A stretch of 64,000 nucleotides of DNA from NCBI GenBank assembly GCA_963693085.1, contig OY856412.1, forward strand, positions 1,412,498,394-1,412,562,393, written 5' to 3'. The notes beneath the pieces were generated by a model, which saw nothing but the letters and a program-made list of their open reading frames with translations, was not told the DNA's origin and made no database searches. Positions 13,073-24,026 of this stretch are shown piece by piece. The translations under genes and the position numbers were made by a program. Within the stretch, counting starts at the first letter, position 1. Each line of letters starts with the position of its first letter. Source of the stretch: Alisma plantago-aquatica (taxonomy: Eukaryota > Streptophyta > Magnoliopsida > Alismatales > Alismataceae).

Positions 13073-13331
13073 AGTTTTGGTATCAGAGCCATAGCCCCTC
13101 TAGTAGGTGGGGCCCACATGGGCATGTGGCATGCCAGTCTTGAGCCGTGCGGTCCAGGCAAGTTGGAAAGGGCTATCCGTAGAGACAAGATGGAGCCGCC
13201 CTTGCGCTGGTAGCCATGGATGGGAGTTGGGTGTCCATGGGTCATTGTGGGTCTGCACTGAAATGGGGTCAAATTATGAGGCCATATAGTTGAGACTTGA
13301 CGAGGACGTCAAGAGTCTAAGTGGGGGAGAT
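13073..13331 (+). other. Cassandra internal region of E1 (PBS to PPT, 259 bp)
   Basis: It begins with a short spacer and the primer-binding site TGGTATCAGAGCC (13078-13090), complementary to the initiator tRNA-Met 3' end. It ends with the polypurine tract AAGTGGGGGAGAT (13319-13331). It is non-coding and the same length as the E2 counterpart (59826-60084 on the minus strand), to which it is closely similar. Confidence 0.85.
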
Positions 13332-13622
13332 TGTAACATCCCAGGATTTGAGGTCTCGGATAACATGATCTTAAAAGAAATGATTGGACTACCCATATCA
13401 CCAAGGTGCACCTCCTTTTCCAGGAGCCCATCACTAAAGAACTTCATAGTTAAGTGTGCTCAGCTTGGAGTAGTACTCGGACGGGTGACCAGTCGGGAAG
13501 TTGACCCCGGCTTGCGCATGAGTGTGGGAAAAGCGCGCAGTTAAGGCTAGGGGTGATCTGTGGGGCCATTTGTCATTCCTGAAACTCTACTAGATCCTAG
13601 GGCAGTGGGCCCGGGCGTTACA
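13332..13622 (+). repeat. Cassandra LTR (3' LTR of E1)
   Basis: A 291 bp LTR starting TGTAACATCCC and ending GGGCGTTACA. Its centre (about 13427-13503) matches the plant 5S rRNA gene across the internal control region: an AGTTAAGTGTGCT A-box-like segment, then GTAGTACTCGG and ACGGGTGACC box-C-like segments. A 5S-like core within a short LTR is the defining mark of the terminal-repeat-in-miniature element Cassandra. It is followed directly by the GTCAC duplication, so it is the true right end of the integrated element. Confidence 0.9.
13427..13503 (+). promoter_or_regulatory. 5S-rRNA-like polymerase III internal promoter in a Cassandra LTR
   Basis: It covers the 5S-like A box (around 13448) and the intermediate element and C box (about 13470-13490). 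In Cassandra this region retains pol III promoter and TFIIIA-type signals. It is embedded in the LTR without the full 120-nt 5S gene, so it is not a functional 5S rRNA gene. Confidence 0.75.
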
Positions 13623-13627
13623 GTCAC
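13623..13627. repeat. Target site duplication of E1, right copy (GTCAC)
   Basis: Identical to 8867-8871. The family-C LTR resumes at 13628. Confidence 0.85.
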
Positions 13628-14077
13628 CATATTTGTTTAGGTGGTCACAGGCAATGAGGTCAAGGTCAGAGAACCAACCTGGTGATCAATAGATTCAGAA
13701 GGTTGGTTAGTTGTAGATGTTAATAGTAGAGTCCTAGAGTCATCCCTGTACTCTCAAGTCTGGGTATGGGATGTGTTTTCTAGATGATATACTTGTATCG
13801 ACATGAGATTTTGGTAGTATGCCAATGTTTGTAAATATATGGCATGTACATGTGAAATATCTTTTGTATGCAGGATGTGACTGAGGTCTTTGGACCCATA
13901 TGTAAATACTTGTTACAGTATATGAGAATGGAATGATGGACCTTTTGTAAATGTTCTAGAGTTTATTTACATTGTTGGAATTGGTTTTAATTATTCTGAA
14001 TTTTTGACTATGTGATTAATTAGTAATTGATCGTGTTTTGTGTTTTGAGTAATATCATTTAGCGTGACGAGGTGTCA
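13628..14077 (+). mobile_element. Family-C LTR, right fragment, ending GAGGTGTCA
   Basis: This continues 7622-8871 and is the inverted counterpart of 25215-25590 (shared GAGTCCTAGAGTNATCCCTGTAC and TGTTTTGAGTAAT segments). It ends at the LTR terminus GTGTCA and then abuts the opposite-strand family-C LTR at 14078. That is a head-to-head junction. Confidence 0.7.
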
Positions 14078-17000
14078 CACTACTCCTCAACCTCAGCTGC
14101 ATGATATCTACCTCCTCGTACACGTCCACCTAAAAAGGATGTGGGAAACCCACGGGGTGAGATTCCAAATCTCTACGGGAGATATAACCCTCCACCAACT
14201 CTATTATAGCATAGATAATACAGAAAATAGTAAAGTTACAACCATGATAAGTAGGTAATCATTATTAACAAAATAATCATTTACTACTAGATTATTAAAC
14301 ACTTATCATTATAAAAGGAATATGAAGAATATGTATATTCACTATTCACTATACTGTATAAAATCAAGAAAGACCATATCCACTATTTTTGTAATTGATC
14401 CTATATTGTATACTACACCACTATTTGTGTATTTTATTTTGCCTCAAGGATGTGAGTCGTACCACCCAAATCCAACCGACCATTGCTAAGTCAAAATTGG
14501 GGCCATACAAGGTCTAGTGAAAGAGTCGAAATCCATGACTTCACCCCCTCATTCCAAATGAGTGAGCATGTAGTGACATCCCCAGTCAAACTGCTACTAG
14601 CGACATATAGTCCAGCTGTACAAACCTAGCCTGCCTTGGTACAGGTCACAGTGCTAGTGAAACTGAGCTATGACCCGCAGCCTCACTCTTCCCAGGGTAT
14701 GGCCCATAGCCAATCTTGTATCACATATCACTGATCTACGGAATAAATCCACACTCCTACCAAGGTATGGCCTACAGCCAATCCTATATCACATATCCTG
14801 GATGTAAGGGGATATTCATCCTCACCCACACATGTACAAAAATATGCGGTCCGAGTTAAACTCATTTTGGCATCCAGCAAATGTTTCACTAAATGGATCT
14901 ATGGCACAAGGCAATCTACACGATTAAGTTCCTCTTGATTAGTTAGGTCATTTAAATGTTTTTTAGCATCAATCAAGTTACAACGTATAAACTTTAAACA
15001 ATTCTCAGAAAAATAAGAGCATAATACATTACCAAAAAATATTTGAGCATATAAGGTATGATCTCATTACATTATCACTTAATGCTTTCCATTCACCATA
15101 TTTTTCATCACAAGGACTACATACTTTGAGGTAGCAACCCCTCATCTCATTAGAGAAAATTATCACATCATATAAAGCAATAAACCATCATTAGGTCATA
15201 AGACCCATTCACCTACTCTTTCCATGATACAAATATCTCACATGCCTCATAAGGCTCATTCAATCATATCATAAAGATCATAGCTCTTATCTAGCTATGC
15301 TTATCAACTTGTGACACCTACATGGTTAGATACTTATAATAAGAAACATAATATAAAATCTCATAAAGGCTCATGTCATTCACACTACATCATCAGGGTT
15401 GGGATTCTCTTTAACCCATTAGGGTTTATAGGGTTGGATCAACAACTATCCTCAACTATAGAGTATGTTATGAGATTAAAGGTTATAGTAAACAATAGTC
15501 TCTTGTTGCTCATACCAACACCTCATAGGGTGTCCAATCATACCATATAATTCCATCATTAACATGATGTGCCATGACTACCATTACAATATTTCTATTT
15601 CATACAGCTAGAGGGATCTCGATCTCATCATTTACATGTGTTGGCATGACCACACTAAGGTGTTTCGGGCAAGCTCGTCTAAGGATATCGGTTTAGCATC
15701 ACTCTAAGCATGTTGAGTTAGGTACACTTGAGATGTATCAGTTTAGGCCTCAAGGTGTCATGTTAGCTACATCTAAGGTGTATTAGTTTAGGCCTCAAGG
15801 TGTCGGGTTGATACTTGGCATTGAGTGTCGACTTGTCACCACCATAACATGTCAACTATCTCTCTATGCAAGGCACAAGTGGTTAAACTCCCCAAGGTGT
15901 GTCAATTTAACCCTACTTGAAAGTGTGTCAGGTTAGACATCATCATGTCAGCCTCTTTCTCAACCAAGGGCATCTCGGATAGGCACTTCAAGGGACACCT
16001 GTTCACAAGATATCATCATGGTCATGTTAGGCTAGTACCCTCAACATATCGGTCTAAGGTGTTGTCTAGAAAAGCATATCAGTTTAGCCCCTCTAGAGCT
16101 TGTGGGGTTTGAACTAGCTTGAAGTGCCATATAATCAAGGTGTGTTGACTTGTCATATTCAACCTTAGGATATCATCCACTAGTTCAACTATTATCATGG
16201 TAGGAGAGTGAAAGATATGGACAACAAACTAAATGAGGTTCCTTCATCGAATCAGTTCTCAAGACCATCATTAACTACTAACATATATGAGATAAATGAT
16301 TTTGAGATGAAAATAAATATAAGTGCATGAAAGAGTGAAATAATAAAGAAGGCTAAGAGTTATATAACTTGCCTCAAAGATCACCACAAAGATCTGAGCT
16401 CCAAGGTTAAGGTTCAATCTCACAAGCTCAAGGTTGAATATGACCAACCAAACTTGACGACCACTACACCTCCAAGGTAGAAGATGAAAGATGATCAAGG
16501 AACACTACAAGCTTGAGAATCGGCCTCCAAGCTCCAAGATAACCTCTCTAGATCCTAAAGCTTCTCAAGGTCATTTACCAAAAAGGAGAGAAAATAAGAA
16601 CGACCAAAAGGATTCTCTTGCATGGAGAGAAATAAGACTATATACTAGGGGGAAGAGAGAGAGGTCATGGGAAAGGTGTCCTCAACTTAGGATCCTAGGT
16701 GACACTTGTCCACAAAAAAGGGGCCATATGCAAAAACATGCAAGACATGGTGATATGATCTAGGCTATATCTCGGCCTCTTGGTCTCCTACCAAGATCAC
16801 AGCCTCACTAACCCGATATGCCATATCCCCACACACAAAAATTAATATGCACCCTTACAACTCCTCCAAACTAAGATGCATCTCCTCTCACACACTCACT
16901 AGACTGATATCCATCCCCATGCTTACTCTCCAATTGATACGCAACCTCTCCAAGTCCCTCTAACCCAAGATAACACATCTAGGTGCAAAACACACCTCAC

Positions 17001-17328
17001 TCATGTGTTCTATACATCACCAAGGATACTACCACACAACCAAGACCCAAACAAAGAACCCATCTCTCTCTATCCTCTAGGTGATGCAAAGAGAGAAAAG
17101 AAATGCTCTAGAGGTGGAAAACTTGCACATCAACCCCCAATTCTGGGCGAATAGAAATTTGCACCAGAACCACACTACAAGACGCAAGCATCATCCAAAC
17201 AAGATCAAACATGATACTTATGCTTTCTACAGGCCCTAATTACATCTATGTTGATTAGAGAAAGGTTCTAAGAAACATACTTAGGCAAAAACTAGGGTTA
17301 TCCCAAAACATTGGTTAGGGTCCTTACA
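14078..17328 (-). mobile_element. 3' LTR of gypsy element C, truncated
   Basis: On the minus strand it starts TGTAAGGACCCTAACC at 17328. It runs parallel to 25600-28617 plus 38968-39175, but the last ~380 bp (U5 end, present at 25215-25590) is absent. The cut edge meets the inverted family-C end at 14077. It contains arrays of a degenerate AAGGTGTGTCGGTTTA-type word (about 15650-16160) and paired GGTATGGCC units (14690-14810). A possible TATA (minus strand of ACTATATAC) lies at about 16638. No genes are seen. Confidence 0.8.
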
Positions 17329-17334
17329 TGCCAT

Positions 17335-17962
17335 AAACCCCTAATAGGGATTTCACCCCTAAAATCCTTAGAGAAAAGATAGGGGTACTTCCTCCTCATC
17401 TCTTCTTTGAGATCCCACGTGGCTTCCTCAACACCATGATGATGCCAAAGAACCTTCACCATCACTAGGTCCTTCCTCTTCAACTTCTTTACTCTCCGTT
17501 CAAGGATCAACATAGGACCTTCCACATAGGTCATATCCTCATCAAGCTCTACCTCCACAGGCTGCAACACTAACTCTATATCTGGATGGCACTTCCTCAA
17601 CATACTCACACTAAACACTATATGCAACCTGCACAACTCAGGTGGCAACTTCAACTTGTAGGCCACCTTCCCAACACGTGCCACCACAGGGTAGGGTCCT
17701 ATAAACCTAGGAGCCAGCTTATCCTTTTTCCCAAACCTCTATACACCTTTCCAAGGAGAGACATTTAAATATACCTTGTCTCTCACTCAGAACTCCAAGG
17801 GTCTATGATGGTTATCAGCATACAACTTTTGTATGTCATGTGTTGCCTTCAACTGTTGTTGGATTACCTTGATCTTCTTTGTTGTTTATTGCACAAGCTC
17901 AAGACCAAGAAGCTGATACTCACCTATCTGATGCCTACACAATGGAGATCTACAATGTCTCC
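17335..17962 (-). pseudogene. Integrase C-terminal domain of gypsy element C (broken)
   Basis: Minus-strand translation gives a typical gypsy integrase tail. It includes GRHCRSPLC and LGLELVQ near the disrupted end, then KLAPRFIGPYPV, VAYKLKLPPELCRLH, VSMLRK and YVEGPMLILERRVKKLK. It ends with VLWHHHGVEEATWDLKEEM, the chromodomain-like terminus of the plant chromovirus (Tekay/Del-like) group. In-frame stops lie before the last 130 residues. The domain is separated from the catalytic core by solo LTR F. Clade assignment comes from motif style and is moderately secure. Confidence 0.85.
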
Positions 17963-17967
17963 CATAC
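17963..17967. repeat. Target site duplication of F, left copy (CATAC)
   Basis: CATAC here pairs with CATAT at 21099-21103. Removing F and one copy restores the integrase sequence ALY-GRHCRSPLC in frame. Confidence 0.75.
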
Positions 17968-20900
17968 TGTAAGGAGTGAGATCCCAGAGGGAAACCACTC
18001 CCTACTAAAAATTTGATGAATATAACCTCCAGTCCAAACACACCCTTATGGTATCTTGGAGTGGGTGTAAATGACACATAAACTTGAAAATATAAATAAA
18101 AAGGTAGAAAAGCCTCATAAACTTGAAACCTGATAGAAAATGACACATAACCAATCTCCCAAATATATATAAAGTGGGCCAGATCTCATAAATTTGAAAC
18201 CAGGATATGGGGCACATAACCTCCATCCTAAAAGAATTAAGGGCACATAATCCAAAACCAATGCAATTATACTACTCTAGTGCTACTAAATAACATATCA
18301 TGTTTAATGTAGAGGCAAGTCCAAAGTATTGTCAGATTATATAAACTAGTCACCACAAAAGTGACCAACATATACATCCACCTCATAAGTGGGCAAAAGA
18401 CATCACATTTTATCATATAGAGGTCCATCATGTACAAAGCATATGAAAAGAGTCCAAAATAATATCCATGATCACATGATCAATAACAAATAAGATACTT
18501 CACATGAAGCATGTTTTTAAAAGAATAAGATAATGTGTAGGCTATTGTTCAAAGGACCAAGAGAAAGAAAACATAGGTGAATTGCTCAACATAGAATAAT
18601 AGGGGATGCAAACATACATAAAAGAGGGTAATTGCTCAATATAGAAATAATATAGGATGCAAGCATACCTTAACAAAGTCCCAAAAATGCTCATCACCAA
18701 TCTAATTGTTTTGAATATCAACTTTACCTAATTACAATTGTTCACATGTATTAGGGTTTGTCATATGTATTAATGTAAAAAAAAATCTAGTTTTGGACTT
18801 TTCACACAAAACTCTAATTTAGACTAATATAACATCACCATTGATCTAGTTAGGTTCTCCTGATTAAGAAAACATATAATTTTGCATATTTTGGAGTTAT
18901 GGTGATTAAAGGGTATTTTTGGTGATTTTTAAGTAATTAAATCATTTTCTAGAAAATAACCTTCAATAAAACTCAAAACCAAGCCTTGAAAACATTTTTA
19001 TTAGAAATCTTACGTTTTTATAAATCCAAAACATATTTTCTTTTAATTTTTGGACAAAGGAATAAAAAGATATGAATTTTATAAAATGAACCAATTAAAA
19101 AATGCCACATCATCAAAGCCATCGTAGAGAGGCGGAGAGAGAGGGAGAGGGACAGACCACGTTGAGTTGGACCAATAGTCATAGGACAATTCATTCGGTC
19201 CCACACCCAGACATAACTCATCAAAGCAAAGCTAAAACAAAACCAAATGATGTTAAGACCCCTACGCAAAAACAGAGAGAATAGAAGGCAAGACACAAGG
19301 GTAAATTAGACAAAATGCAAGGGAGATTGTCTCCCTCATTGTCTCACACCATGGAAGCAACATAGCACTGAGCAGATCTTGGCCAGATTGGGGGAAATGA
19401 TGCACTTTGACATTTCCTCGATCTAAAGGCTCAAAAATGAAAAAAAGGAACTACTCAAACTTACCCTTAAGATCTATTAAAGAGTGGTGAAGCTAGACAC
19501 CCATGTGAGAAGCCACAAGTCCAAGCTTAGAAACCAGATTGGTGATGGTTGAAATTGTGATGCGCAAGGAAATTGGGAGGTGGGAAGATGCATACACAAT
19601 TCTTAGGTCGAGGTGAAGCCATCAGGGCATTGTCAGTAGCCGCGCAGGTGAAGATGTACACACCAGTCTCGGGTTCACCGCAGATAGTAGATTGAGTTGA
19701 GAAGACAAGGTAGCAGGGTAGGAAATGATCAACAGGCACCGGAAGTAGGTAGCTGAGGGTCGCACGACTATTTTGGTACCATTTGGTAAAGGTCTGATGA
19801 CCCTGATTGGCCAGGAGATGGAGGGGGGAGGAGAATAGAGTAAGAATAAGGGAGGTGAACAACACCTCGTGGAACACGGCAACGATGCCCCAAGCCCAAG
19901 GTTTTATAGGGTCTAATGGTTCAGGAAGAAGAGAGGAAGGAGAGGGAAAGGAAATTAGGAGGAAAGTTTGGGAGTAGAGAGGGAGAATCAGGAAGGAAGA
20001 TCACAGCGAAATCGTTGGGACTCTAGAGTTCAAACATGATCAGGACTTTAGGTTAGGGGGACCGCAGGAGTGGATCCACGATCCAGGTCTGACTCAGATG
20101 GAAAGTGTGACAATTAAATCAGACAAAACAATAAAGTGGAACACATATATCCATTCATGATTTCCTTCTTTCTCTTTCTTCAATTTGAGGGTCCAAACCT
20201 TCTCCAAATTAAGAGAAATTTTACATAGAGGCCAAATAAGACATGTAGTTTCTGATTATGTAATTAATTTTCCTTTTGGGAACTTTTGATGCATTCAATA
20301 AATCAAATCTTAGTTTCTCTTTCCTCATGCATTAATGACATTAGGATTATCAAAATTTGATGAAACTTCACCCACAAGTCATATTTAAGGTGTTAGATAC
20401 GAATTTGACATCAATTTTACATGTTGGAGTAGTTTGTAGTTTTTTTTCATATTTTGATGGTTCTACACATTTTCTCTCTCCTGATTTCATCTTTTAATCA
20501 AATGTTTCCCAAATTGGATGAAAATTCACCCAAAGGCTATATTTATTATATAGATTACGAATCCAAGTTTATTTTCCTCTTTTGAAGCCATTAATTATTT
20601 TATTTGATATTTTGAGAAAACTTAGATCTTCTCTATCCAAATTGAATTAAATTAATTATCATTATGTGAATAATGTGAAACTTGATTCTCAAGACAATTG
20701 GGACCCAAGGAACATGATTCTTAACTTGGATTTTACTTTTGAGATTTCTTTTGTGAGTTATGTCACAATTATTATTTGTGGTCAATAATATCACATTATT
20801 ACTTAAGTTATCAAAATATTTCACTATTATCATTATTACTCCTCCATTTATGTTCCATAGCTTAATATTATCACCAAAAGAATTTTGTGGGATTATTTAC

Positions 20901-21098
20901 ACGAATTTCATATAATTCATCATTACTTTTATTTGTGCATTTTTGGTCAAAGATTAATGTGTCACAATAGGGTGATTTATACATGCATTAGCTTGTTAGG
21001 TTATACTAAACATCTTTTAGGTCTAAAACCTTAACCTTGTTTGGCTAAGTCCAAAAGGTCAAACTTTTAGGGTAGGGTCCAAGATCCAGTATGTTACA
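17968..21098 (-). mobile_element. Solo LTR 'F' (3,131 bp), family related to D
   Basis: On the minus strand it begins TGTAACATACTGGATC and ends CACTCCTTACA. No primer-binding site, polypurine tract or second LTR lies within it, so it is a solo LTR left by LTR-LTR recombination. Its start resembles the D LTR start (TGTAACATAATGAATCC). It is inserted in the integrase gene of element C, splitting the ALYGRRCRSPLC motif, and is bounded by a near-perfect 5 bp duplication. All short frames in it are spurious. Confidence 0.82.
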
Positions 21099-21103
21099 CA
21101 TAT

Positions 21104-21890
21104 AATGCCTTGTAAGGTGCCATGTCGATGCTACTCTGATCGCTATTATTGTAGGAGAACTCTATCAAACTGAGGTTTATGTCCCAACTTCCTGAAACCT
21201 AAAGAACATAGGCTCTCAACAGATCCTCCAAGGTCTGAATGGTCCTCTCAGATTGACCATCTTTCTATGGGTGGAAAGCAGTGGTAAATTTTAACTGTTT
21301 ACCCAAAGTTGTGTGCAGTAACTCCCAAAAGCAACTTGTGAAGTGAGGACCTCTATGAGACATGATAGTTGTTGGAACACAATGCAAACACACTATCTCA
21401 TCCACATAGATTTGGGCAAGCTTCTCTACTTTGAACGTCATCTTCAGAGGAAGAAAATGTGCTGATTTGGTCAATCTTTCAGTGATCACCCAGATGGAAC
21501 CATGGCCTTTGGCTGCCCTAGGCAGACCAACCACAAAGTCCATAGTCACATGATCCCATTTTCACTATGGTATAGGCAAGGGTTCAATGTCCCTATAGGC
21601 TTCTAATGCTCAGCTTTAACATGCTGACATACATCACATCTCACAATGAACTCAGCCACATCCTTCTTCAAGCCTAGCCACTAATACATATCCTTCAGAT
21701 TATGATACATCTTGGTGCTACATGGGTGCATAGCATACATGGATGAGTGAGCCTCTTCCAACACCATCTTTCTTAGATCACCAGCATCAGAAACCACAAC
21801 TCTACCATGGTAACAAATTATCCCATCATCTAACTCATGGAAACCATCATGCTTCTCATTGCCAAACTCTGATCTAATTTGTTGTATCAT
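21104..21890 (-). pseudogene. Integrase zinc-binding and catalytic core of gypsy element C (broken)
   Basis: The upstream part (21890 to about 21680) resembles the integrase HHCC region and linker, with VLEEAHSSMYAMHPCSTKMYH. The core starts TMDFVVGLPRAAKGHGSIWV and continues TKSAHFLP, the IMSHRGPHFTSCFW stretch (normally SDRG) and TTAFHPQTDGQ. It then runs to NLSLIEFSYNNS and APYKALY, where F interrupts. Stops and substitutions in catalytic neighbourhoods mean it is dead. Confidence 0.88.
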
Positions 21891-21949
21891 AGTATTAGTC
21901 TATTGTGCCTCTTTGATCTACTGTCTTAGTGTGGGCTTCACCTGTAAAT

Positions 21950-22690
21950 GTGCCAACAAACCTGCTTGTGGCAAATCAAAGAAATCAACTAGGCTCTATC
22001 CATAGGCAAAGATGAAGACATCCTACTCAAAGCAACTTCGACGACATTTGCCTTCCCTAGATGATAATCAATCGTGCAGTCGTAGTATTTGATTAATTCC
22101 ATCCAGTGACACTATCTCATATTCAACTCCTGTTGTGAAAAGATGTACTCTAGGTTCTTGTGATCCTGAAGATCTGACACTTCTCCCCATACAAGTAGTG
22201 CCTCCAAATCTTTAAGGCACGAACTACAGTAGCTAACTACATATCATGGGTCAGGTAATTCTCCTCATGTTTCTTAAGTTGTCAGGAAGCAAAAGAAACC
22301 ACTTGCTTGTCCTACATCAACACACAACCCAAGCCATTCCTAGATGCATCACATAAGAGTATGTATCCTTTTCCTTACTCCACAAGACTAGAATTGGTGC
22401 ACTTGTAAACTTCTCCTTCAATTTCTGAAAAGCACGTTGACATCCTTCATCCCATATGAACGTCACGTCCTTCCTTGTCAACTTTGTTAGAGTTAAAGTG
22501 ATAGTGTGAAGTCCTTGATGAACCTCCTGTAATAGCCTGTCAAACCTAGAAAAGTGTACACTTATGTCGGCATCTTTGGATGCTCCCACTCTATCACTGA
22601 CTCCACCTTCTTGAGATCCACACATACTCCTTTGGCATATATGACATGCCCCAGGAAAGCTACCTTCTTCAACCAAAACTCTCACTTGCT
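21950..22690 (-). pseudogene. RNase H region of gypsy element C (broken)
   Basis: The segment KLTRKDVTFIWDEGCQRAFQ followed by LKEKFTSAPIL is the standard connection between reverse transcriptase and RNase H in Ty3/gypsy elements. Downstream RNase H sequence (21950-22310) is recognisable only in pieces across frames. Several frameshifts and stops are present. Confidence 0.8.
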
Positions 22691-23200
22691 AAACTTTGGC
22701 ATAGAGATGATGTTGTCTCAACACGGCCAACACCTGACAAAGATGATGTTCATGTTGCTGATTATCATGGTTGTATATCAGGATGTCATCTATGAAGACC
22801 ACCACAAACTGGTCAAGAAACGGTTGGAACACCCTATTTGTCAAATCCATAAATGTTTATAATGCATTGGTCACCCCAAATGGAATAACCACAAACTCAT
22901 AGTGACCATACCTCATCCTAAAAGCTGACTTAGGTATGTCATCCTCCTTGATCCTTAATTTGTGATATCCTGACCTCAGGTCTATCTTCGAGAACACTAT
23001 TGTGCCACACAACTGATCAAATAAGTCATCTATCCTCGAAAAAGGATACTTATTACTTATCGTCACCTTGTTTAGTTGTCTATAGTCTATGCACAGTCTC
23101 ATAGACCCATCCTTCTTTTTCACGAACAACACTAAAGCACCCCATGGTGACGTACTCGTCCTGATGAAACCTTTGTCAAGTAGTTATTGCAACTATCTCT
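22690..23200 (-). pseudogene. Reverse transcriptase of gypsy element C (broken)
   Basis: Minus-strand translation shows [20 protein letters not shown], then [27 protein letters not shown] and [13 protein letters not shown]. After a stop at about 22857 comes the catalytic box [13 protein letters not shown], in which the two aspartates are kept. Order and motifs are those of Ty3/gypsy. It lies between protease and RNase H on the minus strand. Internal stops show it is non-functional. Confidence 0.92.
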
Positions 23201-23483
23201 TCAACTCTGTCATCTTGTATGGAGCCATCTTGTATGGTTTCTGGGCTATCAGTTGCGTGATGAGGACCAGATTGATCTCAAAATCAATCTTTCAGGGTGG
23301 GGGAACACCTGAAAAAACCTCAAGAAACACATCCTTGAACTCTCTGACAATTGGCACCTTTTCAATACTAGGACTCCTTACCTCATTATCCAGCACATGT
23401 GCCAAGAATGCCTTTCATCCCTATCTCAAAAGCTTCCCTGCCACCATGGCTGATACAAGACACATCTGAAGAATCTTCCCATC

Positions 23484-23828
23484 TCATTGGAAGATCAACG
23501 TCTTACCACTGTCTATAAATGTCGCCTTCTTGGAACAACAATCCAAGACCACTCTACACTTCTCCAAGGTGTCTATTCCAAGGATTACATCGAATCCATG
23601 CATATCAAGTGGTATGAGATATACTTGAATGTTGTGCCCCAAAAAGGATAGGACACATGTAGGACACACCTCATGTAACACTACAGAACCAACTAACGGG
23701 GTTATTAACAACAAGATATTCTTCTTACGACTAACAGGCAAAAGATAACTGTCAAGCAATTTATGACTGGCAAAAGAGTGCATCACACCCAGGTCAACCA
23801 TAATAGATACAAAACAAGAAGAAGACAA
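23484..23828 (-). pseudogene. Aspartic protease of gypsy element C (active site altered)
   Basis: A 114-residue open frame has the retropepsin-like layout: the active-site position reads MVDLGVMHSFASHKLL (usually DTGA or DSGA), and DVILGIDTLEKC is the C-terminal flap and hydrophobic-Gly region. The usual Thr/Ser of the D-T/S-G triad is Leu, so it is probably inactive even where the frame is open. It lies between gag and reverse transcriptase. Confidence 0.82.
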
Positions 23829-24026
23829 ATTAGAATGAAATAACTCTATCTGACCTACTCATAGGTTGACCACCCCCTCTGGCTAACTCATAACGTAGAA
23901 TCTAGCAATTTCCTATTGTCTCCTCCATCCTCTACTTGCTTGAGTAGATGATTTGACCTGTGATGCTTAGCCACATCCTCATCCACTTGCATCAATATTC
24001 TGCTGCCTCTGTGAGCCCTCTTGGCT

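Larger units (their letters stand above)
8872..13622 (+). mobile_element. Hybrid LTR element E1: family-C-like 5' LTR with Cassandra internal region and 3' LTR
   Basis: A 4,751 bp unit flanked by a perfect GTCAC duplication. Its 5' end is a 4.2 kb LTR with the TGTAARGACCCTGACC start of family C. It is followed by a tRNA-Met primer-binding site, a 259 bp internal region, a polypurine tract and a 291 bp Cassandra LTR with a 5S-rRNA-like core. Normal LTR elements have two LTRs of the same sequence, and this one does not. It has no gag or pol, so all enzymes must have come from elsewhere. E2 on the minus strand (59535-63280) has the same architecture with a different 5' LTR. Confidence 0.85.

Noticed and set aside
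13427..13503. 5S rRNA gene
   Set aside because: Only the internal control region and surroundings resemble 5S, and it sits within a 291 bp LTR with TG...CA ends and flanking target duplication. It is Cassandra.
17968..21098. F as a complete LTR retrotransposon
   Set aside because: There is a single LTR length between target duplications, with no primer-binding site, purine tract or repeated termini. It fits a solo LTR.
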